20,958 nucleotides of DNA, taken from the NCBI GenBank assembly GCA_003153875.1, contig PMBY01000143.1, positions 4,712 through 25,669 of the forward strand. The letters run 5' to 3'. The DNA comes from Myxococcales bacterium (GTDB taxonomy: Bacteria; Myxococcota; Polyangia; Fen-1088). Positions within the stretch are counted from its first letter, which is position 1. Each line of letters opens with the position of its first letter. Positions 7,661 through 15,761 of this stretch are shown here, piece after piece. The notes below the pieces were generated by a model, which was not told where the DNA came from, made no database searches, and worked only from the letters and a program-made list of their open reading frames with translations. A program made the translations under genes and the position numbers.

Positions 7661-9058
7661 TCAGCCACCGCAGGACGTCTCCGACCGGACACCTACTCTG
7701 CGAATATGCCGTGGCAGGACGACAAAGGTCAAGACTGCAGTCTGAAGCGTGTGAAGGACGTAAGATATCAAGTACGCCTCAGCCAAACCGATCGCTCCAC
7801 GGTGACGAAGCAGGACCGTGGCCGTCAAGATCTCGATCGCCCAGATGCCGTTGAGTGCGAAGCCCCACCACATTCGCCCAAGACTCGTCAACGCCGAGCC
7901 GACCACATGACCCGCACCCTGCAGCACACCAGCAAAGCACAACGCAACCAGCGCCAACCAGGAGTCTCTGAAGCCACGCCCGTACATAGCCATGATCCAC
8001 GGCGCGGCCAGGGAGATGGGCAAGGCTACAGCCAGCCCCACGGCCACGTTGATCAAGAGATTGACCTTCAGGGTGCGCACATATCGACTCGCATTACCTT
8101 CGGCCAAGAAGGTCGATAGCATCGGCAAGGTGACGCTGCCCAGGATTCCTGGAACCCAGAGGATCAAGGTGCGCCATTGATTTGCAGCATTGAAAGCACC
8201 CAACTCCCCAAATCCACCAGGCATCCTGACCAGCAGCGCATTGGCAGCCCAAAGAACGGGCGTAAACAATAGGCCCGACATCATGGATGGAAGAGCAAAT
8301 CTCCACAGAATGCTGCTCTCGCGCCCGACACCCCGGTAGCTGATGGCGATGCCTCGGCCCCGACATTCGTGAAGGAGAAGCTGTCTGATCCACAGGAGGC
8401 CAATCACACCTGAGACCAAACTGGCAAGGAGGGCACCAGCGATGCCGTACGCCCAGACACCGACGATCCCGAGCAACGTCTGAACCGATGTGAGGACAAT
8501 CCGCCGTGAACTGAGGGGGCGAAATGCCTCGATCCCTACTAGGGCACCGCTCTGAACGCCACTAAGCGCAGTTAGCAACAACACCGGCGAGGCAAGTCGC
8601 AGGTACGGTGCGAGGTTGGGAGCGGCCAAGGCCCGGTCCGCAAGAAGCCCGGCGAGAAGGAAGACCAAGCCAGCAGTGACAAGTCCGGACAACCATCCAG
8701 TGATGTGTGCCAAACCCAGGATGCGACCGGCTCGGTTTGGATCGCTAGTGCGGTATTGAGCCACGTGCTTGCTCGCTGTGACCCCAAGGCTAAGCTCAGC
8801 GACCAGATTGAACATCCCAATAGTACTCAACAGCATTCCGAGTTCGCCCAGCCGAACCTTACCCAGCAGTCGGGCGACAACGACCGACCCTGCTGCCGAA
8901 ATGACCTGTCCTGCTAGGCCACCCAAGACCATCCAGGCCGCGCCACGTGCGAACCGTCCCCGAACGGAGTTGCCTACGAATGTAGCCCGAATACGCGCTC
9001 TCAGAGAGGCCGCTGCAGTCACCAGTAGGCCGCTATCGCCTGTGCAATTCTTTCGCAT
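7661..9058 (-). CDS. wzx: Polysaccharide flippase, Wzx/MATE-like (lipopolysaccharide biosynthesis protein)
   Basis: An integral membrane protein of about 465 residues with roughly 12-14 hydrophobic segments, predicted to flip the undecaprenyl-linked repeat unit across the inner membrane. The first membrane segment reads FARGAAWMVLGGLAGQVISAAGS and is followed by VVVARLLGKVRLGELGML, the ARLLG-x-x-x-x-G pattern of Wzx proteins. Other membrane segments include LVTAGLVFLLAGLLA, LTSVQTLLGIVGVWAYGIAGALLA, VNLLINVAVGLAVALPISLA and WLALVALCFAGVLQGAGHVVG. I use ATG 9058, which overlaps wecB by 40 bp. The GTG at 9022 forms a 4-bp GTGA overlap with the wecB stop and is an equally credible, coupled start. 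The frame extends to 9139, but that would overlap wecB by 121 bp. Confidence 0.87.
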   Translation of the reverse strand: MRKNCTGDSGLLVTAAASLRARIRATFVGNSVRGRFARGAAWMVLGGLAGQVISAAGSVVVARLLGKVRLGELGMLLSTIGMFNLVAELSLGVTASKHVAQYRTSDPNRAGRILGLAHITGWLSGLVTAGLVFLLAGLLADRALAAPNLAPYLRLASPVLLLTALSGVQSGALVGIEAFRPLSSRRIVLTSVQTLLGIVGVWAYGIAGALLASLVSGVIGLLWIRQLLLHECRGRGIAISYRGVGRESSILWRFALPSMMSGLLFTPVLWAANALLVRMPGGFGELGAFNAANQWRTLILWVPGILGSVTLPMLSTFLAEGNASRYVRTLKVNLLINVAVGLAVALPISLAAPWIMAMYGRGFRDSWLALVALCFAGVLQGAGHVVGSALTSLGRMWWGFALNGIWAIEILTATVLLRHRGAIGLAEAYLISYVLHTLQTAVLTFVVLPRHIRRVGVRSETSCGG

Positions 9059-10143
9059 GCGAATCCATCGCCATAAGGATTTATTGCACGCGCCATAGCG
9101 TCGTATGTTGCTTGATTTAGCAACAGGTCCGATACCCAACCAACGATCCGATCTGCATCGGTTCCTACCAACCTCACCGTTCCTGCATCTACCGCCTCGG
9201 GTCGCTCTGTGGTGTTTCTCATCACCAGCACGGGCTTGCCCAAGCTCGGCGCCTCCTCCTGGACGCCGCCGGAGTCAGTGAGTATGAGCGTGGAGCGCTC
9301 CATCAACGCAACAAAGGGAACGTACTCAACAGGATCGATCAAGTAGACATTCGGTCGGCCTCCGAGGCTCTGAAATACCGGCTCACGAACACTGGGATTG
9401 AGATGTACTGGATAGACGAATACGACGTCCGAGAACGTGTCAGCAAGTCGTGCGATGGCTGCGCAGATTGATCCGAATCCAGCGCCGAAATTCTCTCTTC
9501 TGTGCCCGGTTATTAGCACCATACGGGATGACGACGCATCACCAAGCAGCCATGGGGGCAATCCAGGGACGATCGGCGGCTGCCTCCGGACCCGGTCGAC
9601 TGCGATTTGCAGCGCATCGATAACAGTATTGCCAGTCACTGTGATGCTGCCAGCGTCGATCCCTTCTTGGAGCAGGTTCCCCCTGGCGCGTTGGGTTGGG
9701 GCGAAATGCAGATCGGCAATTCGGCTGGTCAATACCCGGTTGATCTCCTCGGGGAAGGGAGAGTGCTTGTCCCATGTGCGAAGGCCCGCCTCCACGTGCC
9801 CCAATGGAATCCGGCGATAGAAGGCGGCCAGGGAAGCACAGAACGAGGTCGTCGTATCGCCCTGGACGAGGACCATGTCTGGTGCGCGATCTGCCAGATA
9901 GCGATCCACCCCTTCGACTGTACGCGCGGTTAGGGACGCGAGCGATTGATTAGGTTGCATCAGTGCAAGGTCTGCATCCGGCACAACACCAAACAGGTCG
10001 AGTACTTGGGCCAGCATCTCGCGATGCTGGCCAGTAGCACAGACTTCAACTATCCATTCCCGACGTTGACGCAGGACGCTTACGAGCGGGCACAATTTGA
10101 TCGCTTCAGGTCGAGTCCCGAAGACTACGGCCAATTTCTTCAC
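9019..10143 (-). CDS. wecB: UDP-N-acetylglucosamine 2-epimerase (non-hydrolysing)
   Basis: A 374-residue cytoplasmic enzyme that interconverts UDP-GlcNAc and UDP-ManNAc. All the family signatures are present in order: VFGTRPEAIKLCPL at residues 8-21, TGQHREML, VLVQGDTTTSF near 91-101, HVEAGLRTWDKHSPFPEEINR near 115-135, TGNTVIDAL, ITGHRRENFG near 210-219, YPVHLNP, and LILTDSGGVQEEAPSLGKPVLVMR-type text near 286-309, followed by TTERPEA. Length is normal for the family and no catalytic motif appears damaged. It is encoded between a methyltransferase upstream and wzx downstream. No UDP-ManNAc dehydrogenase (wecC) is visible in the window, so ManNAc itself, or oxidation by an enzyme encoded elsewhere, is possible. 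Confidence 0.95.
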   Translation of the reverse strand: MKKLAVVFGTRPEAIKLCPLVSVLRQRREWIVEVCATGQHREMLAQVLDLFGVVPDADLALMQPNQSLASLTARTVEGVDRYLADRAPDMVLVQGDTTTSFCASLAAFYRRIPLGHVEAGLRTWDKHSPFPEEINRVLTSRIADLHFAPTQRARGNLLQEGIDAGSITVTGNTVIDALQIAVDRVRRQPPIVPGLPPWLLGDASSSRMVLITGHRRENFGAGFGSICAAIARLADTFSDVVFVYPVHLNPSVREPVFQSLGGRPNVYLIDPVEYVPFVALMERSTLILTDSGGVQEEAPSLGKPVLVMRNTTERPEAVDAGTVRLVGTDADRIVGWVSDLLLNQATYDAMARAINPYGDGFACERIAQAIAAYW

Positions 10144-10198
10144 GACACATCACCACATTTGCGCTGCCACTCACTGCTGCGCACTCCGGGCGGCGGCC

Positions 10199-11083
10199 TC
10201 ACGGCTTTCTCCAAAGCGACCCTTCCACGGCCAGCAGGAAGGGGGCCGCTGGCATGGGTCTACGCCCCATCAGGGGCTTCACGAGCTGCTTCACCTGGAA
10301 AATTGTTTTCTTGAGCCCAGGCCTGATGCCTACAGGGTATGGTCCGGTGGTGGAAGTCAGCATAGTAGCCGGGTGAATGCCGTGCTCCGGAGCAGCCAAC
10401 TCGAAACATGAGCGCAAGGCTCTGTGCAACTCAACATAGCCCCGTGGCCCGATCTCATGATCCCCGCGAAGGTCGAGATCGATGGTCAGTGAAAGCAGTC
10501 CATTTTGCTTCAGAATGCGAAACATCTCCCGGACGGTGGCAGGCGGATCGGGAACGTGTTCGATCACGCTGATGCAGCAGATGCCGTCACACTCCTGATC
10601 TTCGAAAGGCAAATGCTCGAGTGAGCACGGCTTGAAATCAACGGAGCCGGGGCCACACGATACGACCTGGGCTGCCTTTCGCAGATCTCGGCAGCACACG
10701 GGGTCGACATCGGTGCAGACAACCCGATAGCCGAGCTTGGCTACCGTAAATGGAAAGAAGGTCACGCCACTGCCGACGTCGACGAGCAACGGTTGTCTTC
10801 CCTCCGCCAGCCGGCCGTACCCTGAGCGCAGGGCCTGATAGACGTAGGGATACTCCCAGCAGCGACTCCACGTATGCAGAGGATCGCGGGGCCATCCGTA
10901 CTCCGGGCTTCTGAACTCGGCCTCGTGAGCCAGGAACATTCTCTGCTCTCGCTCCATCAGGTCAAACAACTCGCGGCAGGCCGGGTTGGTCAGATCGTCG
11001 ATGCAGGCAAGCCCAGAGCGATCAAATGGGTGCATGCTCAGGGACGTTTCAGGACTAGCAGGTCGGGAGTTAGCCGCATTCAT
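10199..11083 (-). CDS. Class I SAM-dependent methyltransferase
   Basis: A 294-residue methyltransferase starting at ATG 11083, which overlaps the stop of the upstream polymerase/ligase gene by ATGA. The frame extends to 11371 but that part is inside the upstream gene and reads as noise. Motif I is LLVDVGSGVTFFPFTVAKLGYRVV, followed by CTDVDP (acidic end of strand beta-2), a post-I region CSLEHLPFEDQECDGICCISVIEHVPDP, and LKQNGLLSLTIDLD near the end of the core. An N-terminal stretch of about 90 residues before the fold contains many aromatic residues (WSRCWEYPYVYQAL). It has no zinc motif and is unlike the methyltransferase at 6667. It likely methylates a sugar of the repeat unit or its precursor; the acceptor is unknown. 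A gap of 55 bp separates it from wecB. Confidence 0.82.
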   Translation of the reverse strand: MNAANSRPASPETSLSMHPFDRSGLACIDDLTNPACRELFDLMEREQRMFLAHEAEFRSPEYGWPRDPLHTWSRCWEYPYVYQALRSGYGRLAEGRQPLLVDVGSGVTFFPFTVAKLGYRVVCTDVDPVCCRDLRKAAQVVSCGPGSVDFKPCSLEHLPFEDQECDGICCISVIEHVPDPPATVREMFRILKQNGLLSLTIDLDLRGDHEIGPRGYVELHRALRSCFELAAPEHGIHPATMLTSTTGPYPVGIRPGLKKTIFQVKQLVKPLMGRRPMPAAPFLLAVEGSLWRKP

Positions 11084-12546
11084 CGGGTTGTGCCTTGCGC
11101 CACATCTGGACTGTGGCCCCGGTAGGATACACTGCCCATCGTCGTTTCCAGCGCCATCTTCGCAGGGCCTACGCCCGAGCCCCTGCCGGTACCCTGGATC
11201 GACGCGGGCTGCTCGATTAGGGGCTGGGCGAACGACGGCGTCAATGTCGACGGCTGGCTCTTCTGCAGCCGGGACTGACTGAGTACCCCTGCCTGGTGAT
11301 GCTCGTACCTCAGTGCCGCTGTTAGTCCCAAGGCGAAGAAGGCGTAGAAGTCGATAGATGATTCCAGCCAAGTGGGGTTAATGAGGCTGTTGAACAAGTA
11401 CACCATCCAAAAGAGTGCCAGGATGCGTGCTGTGATTGGGCGCAGACTTCTTAGCCCCATTTTGATCGAGCTCACGAGTGCGATGCCGAACAGCAAGACA
11501 GGGCCAAACGCACCCACTAGGCCGTACTGTGCGGGCCAGTCGAGCACTGAGCAATGTGAGCCAAGAATGTCCGTGTACTCCATTGTGTAGTATGCGCCTA
11601 TGCCGAACGTGGGTTCCGAAACAAAGGAACGCCAGGACACCATGGCGGCCCTCCAACGACCGCTATCGTCCGCATCCTCCAGCGATTCACCTTCCATCGC
11701 CGTTTCGGAAAGGCTCGTGAAGCGATTCATCGTTTGCCGAGAGTACGGATTGTCGCTGATCGTAAGCGCGTAGCCTGTGCCCAGAACGACGACACCGAGC
11801 AACACGGCCTGTACGATCTTCCTGCGAATCACCATCTCGTGAACCAGCAGCGAAAGGCCAGTGATCCCTAGCAGCCCTGTCGCAGCCGTGAAGCTCGCGG
11901 TGGCGACCGCGACAACGATGGCCAGCAACGCCAGGACCAGGAGCTTCCGGGACCTCATCTTCTTCGGGGTCGCGACGAGGCAGAGCAACAGGATGATACC
12001 AACGTACACGAGTGAGGCCGCGTCCCCCCAATCGAGAGTCAGCATTGCCATACGGCTGCCACCGCTGTGCGTGAACCGCCCGCCGGGCAGACCAGTCTCT
12101 GCTTGTATTTGGACGTCGAACACAGCGCCGACGACAGCGGTGATGAGGGCACCTAGCCCAATCCACGGACCGAGCCGTTTGAGGCCACCTGGTGCCCATC
12201 CCACGGTCATGCCGAAGAACACGAATGGCACGGCCCTACCGAAATTATAGGCGTAGTACGATGTTGCCGGTCCGTGTTCGTAGAGGACTCCGAGGAAGAT
12301 GGGCAAGGCGGTGATGGCCAGAGCGACCCAGATCCAGAGGCATCGCCCGGCTGCCCGCCAGAAACTACCGACGTCCAGTATCACGATTCCGAAAAGGGCG
12401 AGCAGGATGCCTGCCCAGATCTTTGGCACTATGCGGCTTGCCGGGATCAGGTTCAAGAGCGCGTATGCCTGAACGACGTGCAGGGCCCGACCGAGTTCCG
12501 GAATCTCGAAACGAGCTGGAGGACTGGTCTGAGACACGTTCACCAC
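11080..12546 (-). CDS. O-antigen polymerase/ligase family membrane protein (Wzy_C type)
   Basis: A polytopic membrane protein of about 488 residues with some ten hydrophobic segments. The segment SDNPYSRQTMNRFTSLSE is followed by SGRWRAAMVSWRSFVSEPTFGIGAY and then GSHCSVLDWPAQYGLVGAFGP. This matches the periplasmic loop of the O-antigen ligase/polymerase family, in which a GR-x-x-W, PxxGxG and H-S pattern recurs. It would polymerise repeat units or ligate the chain in the periplasm; sequence alone does not decide. The best start is GTG 12546 (or the adjacent GTG 12543). The frame runs open to 12825 but would then overlap the divergent asnB gene by 171 bp. About 60 C-terminal residues after the last membrane segment are hydrophilic, rich in Ser, Gln and Pro. 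It is the first gene of the minus-strand operon. Confidence 0.78.
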   Translation of the reverse strand: MVNVSQTSPPARFEIPELGRALHVVQAYALLNLIPASRIVPKIWAGILLALFGIVILDVGSFWRAAGRCLWIWVALAITALPIFLGVLYEHGPATSYYAYNFGRAVPFVFFGMTVGWAPGGLKRLGPWIGLGALITAVVGAVFDVQIQAETGLPGGRFTHSGGSRMAMLTLDWGDAASLVYVGIILLLCLVATPKKMRSRKLLVLALLAIVVAVATASFTAATGLLGITGLSLLVHEMVIRRKIVQAVLLGVVVLGTGYALTISDNPYSRQTMNRFTSLSETAMEGESLEDADDSGRWRAAMVSWRSFVSEPTFGIGAYYTMEYTDILGSHCSVLDWPAQYGLVGAFGPVLLFGIALVSSIKMGLRSLRPITARILALFWMVYLFNSLINPTWLESSIDFYAFFALGLTAALRYEHHQAGVLSQSRLQKSQPSTLTPSFAQPLIEQPASIQGTGRGSGVGPAKMALETTMGSVSYRGHSPDVAQGTTR

Positions 12547-12654
12547 TCGGCAGAATAGCGGAGCCGCACGGCACCCGCCAGCCCAGCCCCTATTGCCTTG
12601 TGGGTGCCTGCCCCCTGCGCTAGAACCGGAACGGCCTTCGAGGCCGTCTCTGGT
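12547..12654. promoter_or_regulatory. Divergent intergenic region between the two operons
   Basis: About 108 bp separate the divergently transcribed polymerase/ligase gene (minus) and the asnB-like gene (plus), so both promoters should be here. I cannot point to convincing -35/-10 pairs on either strand. Two inverted repeats are visible: GGCACCC at 12570-12576 with GGGTGCC at 12602-12608, and a perfect 7-bp stem ACGGCCT/AGGCCGT (12631-12637 and 12641-12647, loop TCG) just before the asnB start. They could be operator or mRNA structures, but that is inference. Confidence 0.4.
12631..12647 (+). repeat. 7-bp hairpin directly upstream of the asnB-like start codon
   Basis: ACGGCCT and AGGCCGT pair perfectly around a TCG loop, and the right arm ends seven bases before the ATG at 12655. 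The only Shine-Dalgarno-like bases for this gene (GAGG at 12640-12643) are in the loop and right arm, so the hairpin could mask initiation. In GC-rich DNA a stem this short may be chance. Confidence 0.3.
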
Positions 12655-14514
12655 ATGTGTGGAATCGCAGGCATACTCGGCGACGCTGAACCACAGCGCA
12701 TCGGCCGCATGGTCAGCGCCATGCGGCACCGAGGACCCGACGATACCGGGACATGGACTGGCTCGGGCGTATCCCTGGGCCACGCGCGGCTTTCCATCAT
12801 GGACTGCACCAGCGCCGGTCACCAACCCATGCTTGATGCTGTCGGAATGCGTTGCATCGCATTCAATGGAGAGATCTACAATTTCCGGGAGATCCGCGCC
12901 CAGCTCGAGGGGCTAGGGCACCAGTTCCGAACTCGTACCGACACCGAGGTCATCCTGGCCGCTCACGCCCAGTGGGGCATCGCTGCAGTATCCCGGTTTC
13001 GAGGGATGTTCGCCTTCGCGCTGGTCGACAGCTCGGGACCATCGCCGGTCGTCTGGCTCGTGCGTGACCGACTCGGGATCAAACCGCTTCTCTACTCCCG
13101 GCAGGGCACCAGGATCGTGTTTGCCTCCGAGCTACGTGCGCTGCTCGCCTCCGGTCTGGTGGCTGCGAACGTAGATGAGGCGGCTTTGCTCGACTACGTC
13201 TCATTCGGAGCGGTGCTGCAGCCGCGAACTATCCTCACAGGCGTCCAGGCGCTTCCACCGGGGCACTTCGCGGAGATTCGCTCTGGCTGGATGCGAGTCG
13301 TTCGCTACTGGGATCTCGTCGAGTCCACGCGCGGTCTGCGCGAGCAGCTAGCTGACATTAGTGCAGATGAGGCGAGGGAGGCTGTCAGCTCGTTGCTTAC
13401 CGAGGCAACACGGTATCATGTGATCGCCGATGTGCCGGTCGGTTCGTTCTTGAGCGGCGGAATCGATTCCGCGGTGGTTACCGGCCTAATGGGTGAGGTG
13501 ACGGACCATCCTGTCAGCAGCTTCTCGATTGGATTCGATGCGCAGGACGAGGTGTTCGATGAGCGGTCGAGTGCCCGCCGTACCGCCGACCGTCTCGGCA
13601 CCCATCACCACGAGCGCGAGGTCGGTACTGCCGCAGTTGCAGAGCTGTTCGATTCATTCCTTGCTGACATCGATCAACCCAGCGCCGATGGCTTCAACAC
13701 CTGGCTGGTCTCGCGATATGCGCGCCAGCACCTGCCGGTTGCCCTGTCTGGGCTCGGAGGTGACGAGCTTTTCGCCGGCTACCCTCATTTCTCCACACTT
13801 GCCCAGGTCGGCGTGCCGCTGCACCCCGCCGTGACGGATGGCATACGCTGGCTCGCCGGGGCGGCGTACGCCTGGCTGCCGCGGGGACCCTTGTTCCGCG
13901 CAATGTTTCGCACCAGCGACCTGCTCGGCCGATTCGCGCTCCTCCGACGCCTACTGCATGACGTTGAGATATTGCGGGCGCTGCACTGGAACAGGGCGGC
14001 CTCTTTCGCGAAACATGCTCAAGGCAGTATGGAGGACTGGGTGTTCTGGGACGGCGACCATATCCAGCGCGTTTCGTACTGGGAGGTGCGCGGTTACCTG
14101 TTGAGCACGCTCCTCCGCGACGCGGACGCGATGAGTATGGCGCACGGACTGGAACTGCGGCCGGTGCTGCTGGATCATGTGCTGGTTGAATTCGTCTTTA
14201 GCCTGCCCGAGCGAATGAAGGTGGGCGGTACCGGGCCGAAGCCCTTGCTGGTCAATTCGGCCCGACGCTTCGTCCCGGAATCGTCGATTAACGCCACGAA
14301 GAGAGGCTTCAATCTGCCGATGCGCACGTGGATGCTCGAGGGTCTGCGAGACCGTATCGAGGGGACCATGCAGAGCGCGGCGCTGCGTGAGATCTTCAGG
14401 GATTCATACCTTGACCGCCTACGCAGTCAGATCAGAACCGGCAACATCCCGACTGAGCTGTGGGCGTGGATGGTTCTCGCGGCCTGGCTTGAGAGGAACC
14501 GGATAGCATTGTGA
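12655..14514 (+). CDS. asnB: Asparagine synthetase-like glutamine-dependent amidotransferase
   Basis: A 619-residue class II amidotransferase. The start is fixed at ATG 12655 because the protein must begin MCGIAGI, leaving Cys2 as the N-terminal nucleophile; the upstream extension to 12598 is not credible. The N-terminal glutaminase domain (about 1-200) shows RHRGPDDTG, HARLSIMD, FNGEIYNFREIR and VRDRLGIKPL. The synthetase domain has the ATP-binding PP-loop SFLSGGIDSAVV near residues 264-275, SIGFDAQDE, LSGLGGDELFAGYP and DADAMSMAHGLELRPVLLDH. Similar enzymes in polysaccharide loci are believed to amidate uronic acid carboxyl groups, so a sugar or a peptide-like decoration is more likely here than free asparagine synthesis. 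It leads a plus-strand operon and its TGA overlaps the next GTG. Confidence 0.9.
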   Translation: MCGIAGILGDAEPQRIGRMVSAMRHRGPDDTGTWTGSGVSLGHARLSIMDCTSAGHQPMLDAVGMRCIAFNGEIYNFREIRAQLEGLGHQFRTRTDTEVILAAHAQWGIAAVSRFRGMFAFALVDSSGPSPVVWLVRDRLGIKPLLYSRQGTRIVFASELRALLASGLVAANVDEAALLDYVSFGAVLQPRTILTGVQALPPGHFAEIRSGWMRVVRYWDLVESTRGLREQLADISADEAREAVSSLLTEATRYHVIADVPVGSFLSGGIDSAVVTGLMGEVTDHPVSSFSIGFDAQDEVFDERSSARRTADRLGTHHHEREVGTAAVAELFDSFLADIDQPSADGFNTWLVSRYARQHLPVALSGLGGDELFAGYPHFSTLAQVGVPLHPAVTDGIRWLAGAAYAWLPRGPLFRAMFRTSDLLGRFALLRRLLHDVEILRALHWNRAASFAKHAQGSMEDWVFWDGDHIQRVSYWEVRGYLLSTLLRDADAMSMAHGLELRPVLLDHVLVEFVFSLPERMKVGGTGPKPLLVNSARRFVPESSINATKRGFNLPMRTWMLEGLRDRIEGTMQSAALREIFRDSYLDRLRSQIRTGNIPTELWAWMVLAAWLERNRIAL

Positions 14515-15761
14515 ACGGGCCCCGGACGGTACTCTACGTTCAGCATGCCGGCTCACTCGGCGGCTCCTGCGTGAGTTTGCGCCAGATCGTTTCCGCCCTC
14601 GACCGCACGCGGTATCTGCCGGTAGTTGCGCTCGCCCGGCCGTCGGGTGATCTCGTTTCATACTACGAGAAGACCGGCGCTCGAGTCCTGTCCTGGCCAG
14701 GACTCGTGACTTTCGAGCACACGACGGCTTTCTGGACGTCCGCGATGCGGCCCGCGAGTTGGCCCGTGCTGGGCCGCACTCTCGTGGGCTGGCGCAAGAG
14801 CGAGCGCCGAACGCTAGAGCTGATCGACCACGTCCGCCCGGATCTCGTTCACCTGAACTCTGTGGTTCTTGCCGCTTCGGCGCGAGCTGCCCGCAGCCGC
14901 GGTGTCCCGCTGGTGTGGCACGTGCGCGAGAGTCCGGTGCCCGGACACGTCGGGATGCGGCTCGCCCTGGTCCGTCGGGCGTTGCAGCGGTGGCCCGACC
15001 GAGCGCTGTTCTTGAGCGACGCCGAGCGGAGTGCCTGGGGCGTGCCCGCGGGGATCGTCGTGCATAACGCCGTCGACATGGATCGGTTCGACGCACGACT
15101 GGATCGTTCCGTGGCGCGGAAGGAACTCGGATTGGCCCTAGATGCTAGGGTCCTGCTGTATGTCGGTGGAATCGGCGTTATCAAGGGCATTTTTCCGCTG
15201 CTTGAGGCGCTCAGCTCGATCACCGACATCGCTGGGCTGGTCTGTCTGATGCCGGCAACCCTGCACACACCGTCCGCGTCGCTGAAGGCACGGGTGGCGC
15301 GGCGGGTGCTGCCGCTCATCGGCCGGCCGATCCTTCGGCAGCAGGTGGAGGATCGGATCCGTGAGCTTAGTCTGGAAGGGGTTTGTCGCAGGATGCCGTT
15401 CGTGCACGAAGTGGAGAGACTAATCGCGGCATCCGACGCGCTGGTCTTCCCGGCCCTGGAGAATCACTTCGCCCGCCCTGTGATCGAGGCGGCCGCCATG
15501 GGGCGTCCCACTATCGCCAGTCGTCTGCCGACACTCGAAGAAATCGTCGACGACGGTAAGACCGGGATCCTGGTCCAGCCTGGGAACGTGGCTGCGCTCG
15601 CCGGAGCGATCCGGCGCGTGCTCAGCGATCGCGCACTGGCCGAGGCCTTGGGCGGGGGTGGGCGCGCCCAGGCGCTGTTGCGGTACGATCTCCGAGTGCA
15701 AGCAGAGACCATCATGCGGACGTACGACGAGGTGCTCGCTGAAAGGACGAAGAGCGCGTGA
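14511..15761 (+). CDS. Glycosyltransferase family 4
   Basis: A 416-residue GT-B glycosyltransferase, cytoplasmic face. Translation probably starts at GTG 14511, sharing GTGA with the stop of the asnB-like gene. The N-terminal domain has the glycine-rich acceptor-side loop HAGSLGGSCVSLRQIV and the phrase DLVHLNSVV. Further on are LVWHVRESPVPGH, VHNAVDMDRFD before the domain boundary, and LLYVGGIGVIKGIFPLLEAL at the start of the donor domain near residues 214-233. The E-x7-E pair is intact (E317 and E325 in ENHFARPVIEAAAMGRP), followed by LVQPGNVAALAGAI, which is typical GT4 C-terminal text. Donor and acceptor are unknown. It is followed by 170 bp without a convincing gene. Confidence 0.88.
   Translation: MNGPRTVLYVQHAGSLGGSCVSLRQIVSALDRTRYLPVVALARPSGDLVSYYEKTGARVLSWPGLVTFEHTTAFWTSAMRPASWPVLGRTLVGWRKSERRTLELIDHVRPDLVHLNSVVLAASARAARSRGVPLVWHVRESPVPGHVGMRLALVRRALQRWPDRALFLSDAERSAWGVPAGIVVHNAVDMDRFDARLDRSVARKELGLALDARVLLYVGGIGVIKGIFPLLEALSSITDIAGLVCLMPATLHTPSASLKARVARRVLPLIGRPILRQQVEDRIRELSLEGVCRRMPFVHEVERLIAASDALVFPALENHFARPVIEAAAMGRPTIASRLPTLEEIVDDGKTGILVQPGNVAALAGAIRRVLSDRALAEALGGGGRAQALLRYDLRVQAETIMRTYDEVLAERTKSA
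14682..14706. repeat. Nested palindromes inside a glycosyltransferase gene
   Basis: CGAGTCCTG (14682-14690) and CAGGACTCG (14698-14706) are perfect inverted repeats of 9 bp around a seven-base spacer. Within the same stretch GTCCTGGCCAGGAC (14690-14703) is a perfect 14-bp palindrome. The DNA encodes the VLSWPGLV region of the glycosyltransferase, so codon constraint and high GC may account for it. Confidence 0.4.

Noticed and set aside
7391..8119. 242-codon open frame on the plus strand
   Set aside because: Lies across the antisense of the methyltransferase and wzx genes, both of which have clear family motifs.
12655..12825. N-terminal extension of the polymerase/ligase frame into the divergent gene
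   Set aside because: It would overlap the well-supported start of the asnB-like gene, and its translation is Gly/Arg/Ser-rich without membrane character.
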